A stretch of 64,000 nt of DNA. Origin: Yoonia vestfoldensis. Its GTDB lineage: Bacteria; Pseudomonadota; Alphaproteobacteria; Rhodobacterales; Rhodobacteraceae. Below the pieces are notes generated by a model. That model worked only from the letters and a program-made list of their open reading frames with translations, was not told the DNA's origin and did no database searches. Of the stretch, positions 1 through 7,589 are shown piece after piece. Within the stretch, counting starts at the first letter, position 1, and each line of letters opens with the position of its first letter. The position numbers and the translations under genes were made by a program. The stretch lies in assembly GCF_002158905.1 (NCBI RefSeq), contig NZ_CP021431.1, positions 1,922,001-1,986,000 of the forward strand, read 5' to 3'.

Positions 1-1543
1 GGCCGGTAATCGGCGGCAAGGCCTTGTAATCATATTTGCCCGACACCGGATGCAGCGGCATCGCCTCCAGCCGCACCAGATAGGCAGGCACGCAATAGGC
101 GGGCAATTCCGCGCGCAAAGCCTGCGACAGCCCCGCAGGCATCCGCACCTGCCCTGCGCCGATCCCCCAGCGCGCGCGGTTCGCCGCAGATTGGTCAGCA
201 TCAGCGCAATAATAGAACACCAGCGCCTTGCCCTGCCCCGGCACATCCTGCACCCAAGGCAAAGCCGAGGCGCAATCCACAAAGCCGCGCAAGGAGTCTG
301 TCAGCTCGCGCGTCTGGATCGAATGACCCCGCAGTTTGAGCATATGCGCCACGCGACCCATGACATGGATCATGCCATCCGCCGTCACATAGCCTTGGTC
401 GCCGGTGTCATAAAGCCGCGTCGCCTGCCCCGCGATGGTCACTGCGCGAAACCGCAGCGCGGTTTCCTCGGGCCGGTTGACATAGCCGGGGCCCAGCATC
501 CGCGCGCCTTCGAAATGCAGCAGGCCGGGGGTGCCGGGCGGGCAAGGCTGGTCGTGATCATCCAGCACCACGGCGCGCAGATAGGGCATGGCCCTGCCCA
601 CGGCACCGGCGTTGCGCGGGTCGGACTGGCCCGATACCTGCGTCATGCAGATATCATGCGTTTCGCAGATTGAATAAAGATTCCATAATGTTGCATCCGC
701 AAGCTTGGCTTGCGCCGCCGTGATCAGCGCGTCAGTGACCACCTCGCCGTTCAGGATCACGCGGCGCAGGGCCAGACCGGCGGCCGCCTTGGCCGTCCAG
801 CCTTGCAGCATCTTGTCAAAGGCCGAAGGGGTGAACAGCATCTCGGTCACGCGGTGGCGGATCAGGAAGGCCAGCAGCGCCTCGGGGTTCATCAATTCGG
901 CAAAGCGCGGGATGCAAAGCTGCGCGCCATCGCGCAAAGGCCGGAACATTTCCCAGATCGCGAAAATATAGATGCCGACGATCTGGTCCGGCCCATAAGG
1001 CGTATAGGCGTCGCGCCACAGATAGGACAGATAGGCCGCATCCTGCGTGACGGGGATGCATTTGGGCTTGCCCGTCGTGCCCGAGGTCGCGACCAGATAG
1101 ATGATGTCATCGGGCGCCACATCGGCGGCGCGGATCGGCGCGGGCGGCGCATCGGCAAAGCCCGCGATGACCTGCGCCACATCAATGTTTCGGATATGCG
1201 CGGGCAGCTGGGCTGGACCGGCAGGCTCTGCCAGCAGCACCAGATCGATGCCAAGTTCCGACAGGATGTTGCCCAGCACCTCTTGCGGCATGGCCGGGTC
1301 CAGATGCACGAAAGGCCGCCCCAGCACGACGCAGGCCGTGACCGCCGCCCCGAACAGGGTGCCGGGTTTGCCAAAGACCGCGACCGGCCCGTCAGGCAGA
1401 TGCGCGCCAATCCGCTGGATGCAATCGGCCAGCTGGCCATAGGTCAGCGATAGATCGGCATCGGTGATCGCCTTGCGCGCGCCATGCGTCTGCAAGGCAA
1501 GGGCAAGCTGCGCAGGCACGGTCGTTATCGGCTTTTCATGCAT
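1..1543 (-). CDS. NRPS-like amino acid adenylation protein (3' end outside window)
   Basis: My own translation from the ATG at 1543 gives about 514 residues, still open at base 1, so the C-terminus is missing. It reads as an AMP-forming adenylation (ANL) domain: core motif SGTTGKPK at residues 154-161, the A5-like stretch NLYSICETHD, the A7-like YDTGDQGYV near residue 395, an RGHSIQTRE hinge, and a terminal A10-like VSGKYDYKALP with the expected lysines. Such proteins activate a carboxylic or amino acid as its adenylate; the substrate cannot be told by eye. The A10 motif lies at the window edge, so a carrier-protein, reductase or thioesterase domain could follow. No condensation domain precedes it. 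It lies 75 bases beyond the end of an MFS gene on the same strand. The family is clear; substrate and product are unknown. Confidence 0.85.
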   Translation of the reverse strand, partial: MHEKPITTVPAQLALALQTHGARKAITDADLSLTYGQLADCIQRIGAHLPDGPVAVFGKPGTLFGAAVTACVVLGRPFVHLDPAMPQEVLGNILSELGIDLVLLAEPAGPAQLPAHIRNIDVAQVIAGFADAPPAPIRAADVAPDDIIYLVATSGTTGKPKCIPVTQDAAYLSYLWRDAYTPYGPDQIVGIYIFAIWEMFRPLRDGAQLCIPRFAELMNPEALLAFLIRHRVTEMLFTPSAFDKMLQGWTAKAAAGLALRRVILNGEVVTDALITAAQAKLADATLWNLYSICETHDICMTQVSGQSDPRNAGAVGRAMPYLRAVVLDDHDQPCPPGTPGLLHFEGARMLGPGYVNRPEETALRFRAVTIAGQATRLYDTGDQGYVTADGMIHVMGRVAHMLKLRGHSIQTRELTDSLRGFVDCASALPWVQDVPGQGKALVFYYCADADQSAANRARWGIGAGQVRMPAGLSQALRAELPAYCVPAYLVRLEAMPLHPVSGKYDYKALPPITG

Positions 1544-1618
1544 CAAAAACGCCTCTTTCCCTGCCATTTGCGACGATGCCCCGGTATCGGGCCAGCGCTG
1601 CGGAAGGTCAAGTCACGT

Positions 1619-2800
1619 TCAGCTGCGCTTGAGGGTCAAAAGCGCCAGCAAAGCGGCCAGCCCGATGGTGGCCGTCAGCCAGACCGCATTGACGCCCCAG
1701 CCTGTCAGCGCCGCGCCAAAGATCAGCGGTGCCGCCGCCTGGCTGATCCGCGCGGGCGCATTCAGCCAGCCCAGCCGCTGGCCGTAACCCGCCGCCCCGA
1801 ACAGCGACAGCGGCAAGGTGCCTTTGGCGATGGTCATGATCCCGTTGCCCGCCCCGTGCAGCAGCGCAAAGACATAGGCCGCCGGTCCGCCGACAGAGAT
1901 CAGCGCCACCGCCGCCACCGGATGCGCCGCCGCCGCCAGCCGGGTCGAAACCAGCGGATGAAACCGCTGCAACAGGCCGAATTCCAGCAGCCGCGCCGCG
2001 ACTTGTGCCGGCCCGATCAGCGCGCCGGCCGCGATGGCGACAGCGGTGCTGGCCCCCGCCGCCTGCAACAGCCCCGGCAGATGCGCGGCCATGGCGGTGG
2101 CATTGAACCATGTCGCGGCAAAGACAAAGGCCAAAAGCCACAAAACGCGCCGCGATGGTGGCGGGCCTGCGGGTTCAGGCGTGGCGGGTTTGGGCAAGGA
2201 TTCGCTGCCGCGCGGCAGCCAGGCGTTCAGCGGCAGCGCCAGGGTCAGATGGATCAGCGCCCAGCCCAGACAGGCCTCGCGCCAGCCCCATGTCGCCAGC
2301 ATCAGCCCCGACAAGGGCCAGCCCACAGTGCTGGCAAAGCCCGCGATCAGCGTGATCCCGGTGATCGCGCCGCGCGCATCCTTGCCATAGATGCCCGCCA
2401 GCGTGGCGAAACCGGCCTCGTATAATCCGATCCCCATGCCGAACCCCACGACGGCCCAGCCAAGATAGAGCATCCCCGGCACCGGTGCCGCCGCCAGCAG
2501 GCATAGCCCCAGCGCAAAGATAAGGTTCGACAGCATCAGCACGCCGCGCCCGCCCTTGCCATCGATCCGCGCCCCCGCCCAAGGCCCGACAATGGCCGAA
2601 ACCACCAGCGCCATCGAAAAGGCGCCAAAGACCCAGACCGGCGACACGCCAAAGCTGTCGGCCATCGGCACGGCCAGCACGGCGGGGATATAATAGCTGG
2701 ACGCCCAGCCCACGGTCTGGGACGTGCCAAGCGCTGCAATGGTCAGGCCGCAGCTGCTGGCCGGCAATCTGGCAATCACCGGCTGACACCGACGCAACAT
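1619..2800 (-). CDS. MFS transporter next to an ArsR regulator
   Basis: This is a 393-residue, highly hydrophobic protein with about 12 predicted membrane segments and an MFS loop 2-3 type stretch (GARIDGKGGRG). It overlaps the end of the upstream ArsR-family gene by 25 bases, so the two are almost certainly cotranscribed and the exporter is probably controlled by that repressor. No good ribosome binding site precedes the ATG at 2800, and a start a few codons later is possible. ArsR-linked MFS proteins often export metalloids or metals. The adjacent adenylation gene leaves export of a small metabolite as an alternative. The substrate is not determined. Confidence 0.8.
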   Translation of the reverse strand: MLRRCQPVIARLPASSCGLTIAALGTSQTVGWASSYYIPAVLAVPMADSFGVSPVWVFGAFSMALVVSAIVGPWAGARIDGKGGRGVLMLSNLIFALGLCLLAAAPVPGMLYLGWAVVGFGMGIGLYEAGFATLAGIYGKDARGAITGITLIAGFASTVGWPLSGLMLATWGWREACLGWALIHLTLALPLNAWLPRGSESLPKPATPEPAGPPPSRRVLWLLAFVFAATWFNATAMAAHLPGLLQAAGASTAVAIAAGALIGPAQVAARLLEFGLLQRFHPLVSTRLAAAAHPVAAVALISVGGPAAYVFALLHGAGNGIMTIAKGTLPLSLFGAAGYGQRLGWLNAPARISQAAAPLIFGAALTGWGVNAVWLTATIGLAALLALLTLKRS

Positions 2801-3072
2801 TGCGCTGTCAGAAACCCGACCAGCCGGTTCATCGCCGCGAAATCAACATGGTTAAAGACCTCGCGCCCCTGCTTGTCCTGTACCACCAGCCCCGCATCGA
2901 CCAAGCTCGACAGGTGATGCGCCAGCGTCGAGGGTGCAATGCCCAGATGATCACCAATCTCGCCGACGCGCAGACCGTCATGTCCGGCCTTCACCAGCAG
3001 GCGAAAGATCGACAGGCGGGCATCATGGCCAAGGGCCGCCAGCGCGCGGGCATGGGGATTCGTATCAACCAT
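2776..3072 (-). CDS. ArsR-family winged-helix repressor
   Basis: This 98-residue protein has the typical ArsR/SmtB winged helix: LRVGEIGDHLGIAPSTLAHHLSSLVDAGLV is the helix-turn-helix (about residues 34-63), followed by a short wing. It ends in FLTAQCCVGVSR. A C-terminal vicinal cysteine pair occurs in one arsenite- or antimonite-sensing class of ArsR proteins, so metalloid sensing is a reasonable inference. It is the first gene of a two-gene unit with the MFS transporter. A perfect palindrome 15 bases upstream of the start is the likely autoregulatory operator. Confidence 0.88.
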   Translation of the reverse strand: MVDTNPHARALAALGHDARLSIFRLLVKAGHDGLRVGEIGDHLGIAPSTLAHHLSSLVDAGLVVQDKQGREVFNHVDFAAMNRLVGFLTAQCCVGVSR

Positions 3073-3086
3073 GCGGGCAACATACC

Positions 3087-3104
3087 TATAAAATTAGTTT
3101 TATA
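3087..3104. promoter_or_regulatory. Palindromic operator candidate upstream of the ArsR gene
   Basis: Perfect 7-base inverted repeat TATAAAA / TTTTATA around a 4-base centre, in an AT-rich island of an otherwise GC-rich region, starting 15 bases upstream of the ArsR start codon. Position and symmetry fit an ArsR-family operator. Confidence 0.6.
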
Positions 3105-3110
3105 AATATT

Positions 3111-3830
3111 TTATTTCAGCAAGTCGCGATAGGGACAGACATCATCCGCGAATGGCACATGACGCTTGCGGAATGTGTGCCCTGCGACGATCTCGGGCTG
3201 GCTGATCCGGTCCATCCGGAAATGCCGAAATCCGTCGCGCGCCGGGTCCCAAGCGACCAGATACCACAGCGGTGTCAGGATCAGCACCGCCTGCGGTTCG
3301 ACCTCGCGCGCGGTCTTCACACCCTGCGCGTCGCGGTACTGAAAGCGGAGTGGTGAGCGCTGCAAAAAGGCCGTCTCGAAAGCGGGCAGCACCGCGGGGG
3401 CAATCGGCCGCACATCCGACAGGTCCTGTTCCGGCGACAGTTTCCCGACATGCAGGCAATCCAGAAACCGGCGCAGGTCGCGCACCTTTTCGGGCGGCAG
3501 GGCCTTTTCGATCTTGGCAAGACCAGCATCGGCAAGGGCTGCAAAAGGCAGGTTTCCGTCAGCCCGCATGGCCGCGACGCTGATGAGCAGGGCGAACACT
3601 TCGGGCACAGACAGGCGCGGGCTGGTCTGGACCGAACTGGGATCAAGCTGCACACCGCCCCCCGGCCCGGCCTCGGCGTGAATGATGAAACCCTGCGCGC
3701 GCAAGGCGGCAAGGTCGCGCAGGATCGTGCGCCGTGACGCACCGACCATGCTGGCGAGCGCGCCGACAGTCAGCATCCCGTTGCGGCGCAAGCTGCGCAC
3801 GATGGCGTCATGGCGAAGAACGATGGTCAT
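3111..3830 (-). CDS. DeoR-type HTH / WYL-domain transcriptional regulator
   Basis: About 239 residues from the ATG at 3830. I preferred this to the ATG 90 bases upstream because the conserved part begins MTIVLRHDAIVRSLRRNG and the longer form would run through the intergenic palindrome. An N-terminal HTH (MLTVGALASMVGASRRTILRDLAALRAQG) is followed by a WYL-type sensor domain with LWYLVAWDPARDGFRHFRMDRI. WYL regulators respond to nucleic acid fragments or small ligands. It is divergent from a RidA gene, with a large palindrome between them, so it probably controls itself and RidA. Confidence 0.85.
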   Translation of the reverse strand: MTIVLRHDAIVRSLRRNGMLTVGALASMVGASRRTILRDLAALRAQGFIIHAEAGPGGGVQLDPSSVQTSPRLSVPEVFALLISVAAMRADGNLPFAALADAGLAKIEKALPPEKVRDLRRFLDCLHVGKLSPEQDLSDVRPIAPAVLPAFETAFLQRSPLRFQYRDAQGVKTAREVEPQAVLILTPLWYLVAWDPARDGFRHFRMDRISQPEIVAGHTFRKRHVPFADDVCPYRDLLK

Positions 3831-3849
3831 GGTGCGATCATAGCATGAT

Positions 3850-3870
3850 TGGTGACAAATTTTGGCACCA
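3850..3870. promoter_or_regulatory. Large palindrome between WYL regulator and RidA genes
   Basis: Arms TGGTGACAAA and TTTGGCACCA flank a single central T; the arms are complementary at 9 of 10 positions. It lies 20 bases from the regulator start and 50 bases from the RidA start. This is the expected place for an operator bound by the divergent regulator, which is an inference. Confidence 0.6.
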
Positions 3871-3919
3871 TTTAACCCCAAAGAGGTGATGCAAATGTCA
3901 ACAAAAGGAGAAACCGACA

Positions 3920-4315
3920 ATGCAACGCATCGCTGTCAACCCGTGGGACTGGTCGCTCGCGCTAGGCTACTCTCAGGGCGAGATCGTCACCGGGATATCC
4001 CGCCACCTTGTCTGTGCAGGTCAGACGGCCGTGAACGCAACGGGTGCGCCACAACACGCAGGCGACATGCGGGGGCAGATCGGGCTGACGCTCGACAATC
4101 TGGAAAACGTGCTGGCCAAGGCAGGCATGGGTTTGGGCAATGTCATCCGCCTGAACGTTTACGCAACCGACGTCGATGCCGCCTTGCAGAACTTCGACCT
4201 GCTGGGCGCGCGCTTTGGCCCGACCGGAAACGCGCCGCCGATGACCCTGCTGGGTGTCACGCGCCTTGCGATCCCGACGCTCATGATCGAGATCGAGGCG
4301 ACTGCCGCCGACTGA
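3920..4315 (+). CDS. RidA-family (YjgF/YER057c) protein
   Basis: This 131-residue protein has the normal RidA length. It shows the family layout: an N-terminal beta strand region with LVCAGQTAVN, central helices (QIGLTLDNLENVLAKAGMGLGNVIRLNVYATD), and a C-terminal TLLGVTRLAIPTLMIEIEATA. The usual substrate-binding arginine would fall at about VTRLAIP. RidA proteins hydrolyse reactive enamine/imine intermediates; this divergent subgroup may have another ligand. AAAGGAG lies at a good distance before the ATG. A strong hairpin follows the stop. It is probably controlled by the divergent WYL regulator. Confidence 0.88.
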   Translation: MQRIAVNPWDWSLALGYSQGEIVTGISRHLVCAGQTAVNATGAPQHAGDMRGQIGLTLDNLENVLAKAGMGLGNVIRLNVYATDVDAALQNFDLLGARFGPTGNAPPMTLLGVTRLAIPTLMIEIEATAAD

Positions 4316-4328
4316 CCGGCGCGACAGA

Positions 4329-4358
4329 CCCTGCCATGCGCGCTTTCGCATGGCAGGG
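4329..4358. terminator. Bidirectional hairpin terminator
   Basis: A perfect 12-base stem (CCCTGCCATGCG with its complement) and a 6-base loop between the converging RidA and DUF5368 genes. No long T run follows on either strand. Confidence 0.7.
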
Positions 4359-4367
4359 ACTTCGTTC

Positions 4368-4721
4368 TCAGACCGCCTGCTTGCGCCGGACCAGCGATTG
4401 GACCGCATAGACAAGGATCGCCGCCCCCACAGCGCCCATCACCGCGATGCCGAGAAAGACGATCAGGTCCACCGGCCCGCCCAGATCGCGCATGGTCGAA
4501 TTGGTGATCGCCAACACGAAAACGACAGCCGCCACCGCGCCAAAAGGCATAGCGATCTGCGCCACCAGAAACTTGCGCATCGACAAGGCGCGGTCGCGGA
4601 TCAGCACATAAAGATAAAAGCCCGTGACCAGCGCCGCCGCCACGACCAAGGCCCAGAACAGGCCACGGCCGAACATTTCCTCGAAAACGGCGATCATCGT
4701 GCCGAATGTCAGTTCTTCCAT
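4368..4721 (-). CDS. DUF5368-type small membrane protein
   Basis: This 117-residue protein has three or four hydrophobic segments (around residues 20-40, 53-72, 85-108) and ends in a basic RRKQAV tail. I recognise it as resembling the DUF5368 family, which I recall as a neighbour of sulfide/FAD oxidoreductase genes in Rhodobacteraceae. It starts 12 bases after the sulfide:quinone oxidoreductase stop, on the same strand, so the two form one operon. A membrane-anchoring or electron-transfer accessory role is possible, but nothing in the sequence proves it. Confidence 0.72.
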   Translation of the reverse strand: MEELTFGTMIAVFEEMFGRGLFWALVVAAALVTGFYLYVLIRDRALSMRKFLVAQIAMPFGAVAAVVFVLAITNSTMRDLGGPVDLIVFLGIAVMGAVGAAILVYAVQSLVRRKQAV

Positions 4722-4733
4722 TTGCTCTCTCCC

Positions 4734-6050
4734 TCAGGCTTTGCCACGCAACATGGCGTTATAAGTGGCTTTCAAGGCGACTTCTTTCATCAGCCAGCTG
4801 ATCCACAATTCTTCGAGCGGAGCGATCAGGCCGGGGAAAGAGGGCACCAGATTATTGTTGTAATCGAATTCGATCAGCATCGCGCGCCCGACACGGGTGA
4901 TCAGCGGGCAAGAGGTATAGCCGGTATAGCTGGCGGTGCCTTCGCGGCCCTGAATGGCGGCGACCAGATGATCCTCGACCACGGGAACCTGCCATTTCAC
5001 GGATGCGGCGGTCTTGCCCTTGGGCACACCGGCGACATCGCCCAGCGCGAAAATCTCGGGGTAACGCAGATGGCGCAGGGTCTGCATATCGCATTCGACC
5101 CAGCCCTGATCGGTCCATTTATCCGCCCAGCTGAGGCCCGATTGGCGGATCACCTCGGGGGCGCGCTGGGGCGGGATGACATGCAGGTAATCATAGGGCA
5201 GTTCGGCATCGCCATCGGGCGTGGTAAAGGTCGCCCGCTTGCGGCCCGGATCAATGGCGCGCAAAACATGGTTGTAATGCGTTGTGATCTGGCGTTCGCC
5301 GAACAGCATCCGCAGTTTTTCCGCGACAATCGGCACGCCGAACAAGGATTGGTTATTGGCGGCATAATGCATTTCATGCTTGCCGCGCCCTGCGGTGCGG
5401 ATCGCGATATCATCGACCAGAAACGCATGTTTCAGCGGCGCGCCGGCGCATTTCATTTCCGTGGCCGGACGCGTGCCCAGACCGACGCCGCCTTCTTCGG
5501 CGAAACGCGCCACGGCGGACCATGTCTTGGCGGCATATTCCGGCCCGGCATAAAGCGCGCCGATCCCGTTTGCCCCCACCATATCAAGCGAGAATCCCTC
5601 GATCGCGTCGTGATCCAGCACCAGACCGGGGGCCACGACCAGGAAATCATAGGCCAGAGTTTCGCCGGTTGTCGTGTCCACGGTCTTGGTGATCGGGTCG
5701 ATGGCTGCGGCGGCAGCGGCGACATGGGTCACCCCGCGCGGCAGCCAGTCGGTGGTCATGGATTGGGTATAAGAGGCGGGTTTCAGCCCCGCGGCAACCA
5801 GCGACAGGCCAGGCTGGTACCAATGTTCGACCCTTGGGTCCAGAATGGTGATCTGCGCGCCTTCCAGCCGCTCGACCAGCCGGTTGACAAGCGCTGTCCC
5901 CGCAGCCCCCGCCCCGATGATGACGATGCGGGCCTGTGTCTGCACCATGGCCGCACGGGCGGGCTGCACGGCGGCGGCTGTGGCCAGCCCACCGGCGAAA
6001 AGCCCCATGAATGCGCGGCGTGACGCGGTGATGTGACGTTCGTTTTCCAA
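4734..6050 (-). CDS. sqr: Tat-exported type II sulfide:quinone oxidoreductase
   Basis: This 438-residue protein has a twin-arginine signal (SRRAFMG at residues 10-16, then a hydrophobic stretch ending ARA) and a Rossmann FAD site IVIIGAGAAGTAL at about 42-54. Both redox cysteines of the mitochondrial SQOR-type (type II) family are present: C201 in MKCAGAP and C381 in GYTSCPLIT. The family context EFDYN and a C-terminal membrane-binding helical part are also present. SQR oxidises sulfide to sulfane sulfur and reduces quinone. It is the first gene of an operon with DUF5368. An FNR box and an AT-rich inverted repeat lie upstream. The Tat signal implies a periplasmic-face enzyme. Confidence 0.88.
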   Translation of the reverse strand: MENERHITASRRAFMGLFAGGLATAAAVQPARAAMVQTQARIVIIGAGAAGTALVNRLVERLEGAQITILDPRVEHWYQPGLSLVAAGLKPASYTQSMTTDWLPRGVTHVAAAAAAIDPITKTVDTTTGETLAYDFLVVAPGLVLDHDAIEGFSLDMVGANGIGALYAGPEYAAKTWSAVARFAEEGGVGLGTRPATEMKCAGAPLKHAFLVDDIAIRTAGRGKHEMHYAANNQSLFGVPIVAEKLRMLFGERQITTHYNHVLRAIDPGRKRATFTTPDGDAELPYDYLHVIPPQRAPEVIRQSGLSWADKWTDQGWVECDMQTLRHLRYPEIFALGDVAGVPKGKTAASVKWQVPVVEDHLVAAIQGREGTASYTGYTSCPLITRVGRAMLIEFDYNNNLVPSFPGLIAPLEELWISWLMKEVALKATYNAMLRGKA

Positions 6051-6091
6051 CTCGATCCCTCCCTGAATTGGCTGTGTTCAGATTGCCATAA

Positions 6092-6119
6092 ACATTTCTA
6101 CATAACAATATATAAATGT
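6092..6119. promoter_or_regulatory. AT-rich inverted repeat upstream of sqr
   Basis: ACATTTC (6092-6098) and TAAATGT (6113-6119) form imperfect 7-base arms (one mismatch) around 14 bases in a sharply AT-rich stretch about 45-70 bases before sqr. The same ACATTTC half-site occurs at a similar distance before the TsoY-like gene (7486). This suggests a shared repressor, perhaps a sulfide or persulfide sensor, which is an inference. Confidence 0.45.
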
Positions 6120-6144
6120 ATACAGCGGTCGACCGGCCCGGACG

Positions 6145-6158
6145 TTGATCTGGATCAA
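6145..6158. promoter_or_regulatory. Perfect FNR/FnrL box upstream of sqr
   Basis: TTGATCTGGATCAA matches the consensus TTGAT-N4-ATCAA exactly. Its centre is about 100 bases upstream of the sqr start codon. It implies control by an oxygen-responsive FnrL-type regulator. Confidence 0.72.
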
Positions 6159-6191
6159 GCCTTTGCGCAGGTCCGAGCGCCGGACAAGGCA

Positions 6192-6223
6192 AAGCCCCGG
6201 CCCTGTCGTCAGGGCCGGGGCTT
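6192..6223 (-). terminator. Terminator after the TsoY-like gene
   Basis: A perfect 14-base GC-rich stem (AAGCCCCGGCCCTG with its complement) and a TCGT loop, immediately downstream of the minus-strand gene ending at 6230. It separates this gene from the sqr operon. Confidence 0.8.
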
Positions 6224-6229
6224 GGTTGG

Positions 6230-7447
6230 TTACGCGGCAGCCACCAGCGTGCCGGTCGCGGCGGGCTGGCCGAAATGCTGCCGGTTCAGCCGGATCACCA
6301 GCGCGATCATCAGGATCTGCGCGGCGATGGCCAGGGCGGTCAGGCTCCAATAAACCATGCCGAACTTGGCGATCAGACCGGCGGCCACCAGCCCCTTGTT
6401 CACGAAGAACTGGATCATGACCGACAAGGCGACCCCCGGACAGACCAGCGCATAGGACCCGGGCGAGGTTTTACCGCCCAGCACGAAATCGCTGAAATAG
6501 CCCTGCTTGCGCAAAACCAGCAGGCCCAGCAGCACGAAAAGCACCTGCACAGCCAGAATCCGCGCCATGAACATCATCGTCTCGGCCGCATGGGTCACCG
6601 TGTCAAAGCCCATATGCAGCCCATGCGATTGGCGCATCGACAGGATGCCCAGAATGGTCAGCAAAGGCACGACGACCATCAAGGTGGGCGCAGCCTCGCG
6701 CGCGGTGCCATGTTGCAGCATCGCGGACATGCCGGTGATGGCGGCAAAGATCGCATAGACGACGGCAGCCACCCCAAAGAAGCTGGACAGCATCAGCGCG
6801 ATCCCGACAACGGCGGCATTGCCGCTCATTGCGGCGGGGGCGGCAAGGCCGACAGCGACCATGGCCAGCGCGAAGGCAGGCAGCATCTGCGCAAAGGAAT
6901 TATGCGCCTTGATGTCAAACCCTTCGGGCTGCGACAGCACCCGGCCCAGAAAATCGCCGATCAGCCGCAAGGCCCAGATGCCCACAGCCAGAAAGGCCAG
7001 CATCGCGAAGGGGAACAGGTATTCCACCACGTTCCACAGCCCCGGCACAAAGACCAGCCCGACGATGAACAAGCCGTTGATCGTCATCGCGACAGCCAGC
7101 GGCGCGGCCAGCAGCGCGCTTTGCGCATTTGAGGCGCGCAGCGCGGCATAGGCCGGGGTCTGGCGGAACCGCGCCAAAGCGCCCAGGTTCCAGACCAAAA
7201 GCTTGATATTGAAAAACGCCATCACCGCGATCCCCGCCATGGCAATGGCCACGGCGATCTGCAATGCCAGCGGGCCAGAGGCGAAAACCGCCGCCAGATC
7301 CTCGAACACCGGCACCGGGCGGCCCGAGAATGGCACCCAGAACATCAGATACATGAAAAAGGTGACGGACAAGCCACCCGCCCCAAGCGAGGCCAGAAAG
7401 TATAGCGGCGAATAGCTGTCCGCTGGTCTTGTGCGTGTCGTGGTCAT
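6230..7447 (-). CDS. Multi-spanning membrane protein, TsoY-like, sulfide-linked
   Basis: This 405-residue, very hydrophobic protein has about 10 predicted membrane segments, with arrangement and length recalling TDT/TehA-like carriers. From memory it matches a family named TsoY (seleno)protein, in which some members carry selenocysteine; here the only cysteine is C336 in SYALVCPGVAL, the likely equivalent position. The gene is its own unit with a strong terminator, next to the sqr operon. Both have an FNR box and the same half-site upstream. A role in moving sulfite, thiosulfate or another sulfur species is an inference. Membrane protein: certain; family name: moderate. Confidence 0.72.
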   Translation of the reverse strand: MTTTRTRPADSYSPLYFLASLGAGGLSVTFFMYLMFWVPFSGRPVPVFEDLAAVFASGPLALQIAVAIAMAGIAVMAFFNIKLLVWNLGALARFRQTPAYAALRASNAQSALLAAPLAVAMTINGLFIVGLVFVPGLWNVVEYLFPFAMLAFLAVGIWALRLIGDFLGRVLSQPEGFDIKAHNSFAQMLPAFALAMVAVGLAAPAAMSGNAAVVGIALMLSSFFGVAAVVYAIFAAITGMSAMLQHGTAREAAPTLMVVVPLLTILGILSMRQSHGLHMGFDTVTHAAETMMFMARILAVQVLFVLLGLLVLRKQGYFSDFVLGGKTSPGSYALVCPGVALSVMIQFFVNKGLVAAGLIAKFGMVYWSLTALAIAAQILMIALVIRLNRQHFGQPAATGTLVAAA

Positions 7448-7485
7448 GATGACATCTCCGATATTGAATTGCGCTGCCCCTCAAT

Positions 7486-7505
7486 ACATTTCATTTTTGG
7501 AATGT
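7486..7505. promoter_or_regulatory. Inverted repeat upstream of the TsoY-like gene
   Basis: ACATTTC (7486-7492) and GGAATGT (7499-7505) are 7-base arms with one mismatch around 6 bases. The element lies between the FNR box and the start codon at 7447, where it could overlap the core promoter. Its half-site matches the one upstream of sqr. Confidence 0.48.
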
Positions 7506-7509
7506 TTCT

Positions 7510-7523
7510 TTGATCTGGATCAA
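7510..7523. promoter_or_regulatory. Perfect FNR/FnrL box upstream of the TsoY-like gene
   Basis: TTGATCTGGATCAA is identical to the box upstream of sqr, and its centre is about 70 bases before the TsoY-like start. It also lies about 70 bases before the divergent kinase gene at 7590, so it could act on either. Confidence 0.72.
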
Positions 7524-7589
7524 TCCCGCCCGCAAAGTGTTGCAAGAAACAGGTCGCGCCGTCGCGGCAACCGCGTTAGGTTTGGAAAA

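Noticed and set aside
4350..6023. A 557-codon plus-strand frame opposite sqr and DUF5368
   Set aside because: It is a GC-rich shadow of the real minus-strand genes, rich in His, Arg and Gln with no domain.
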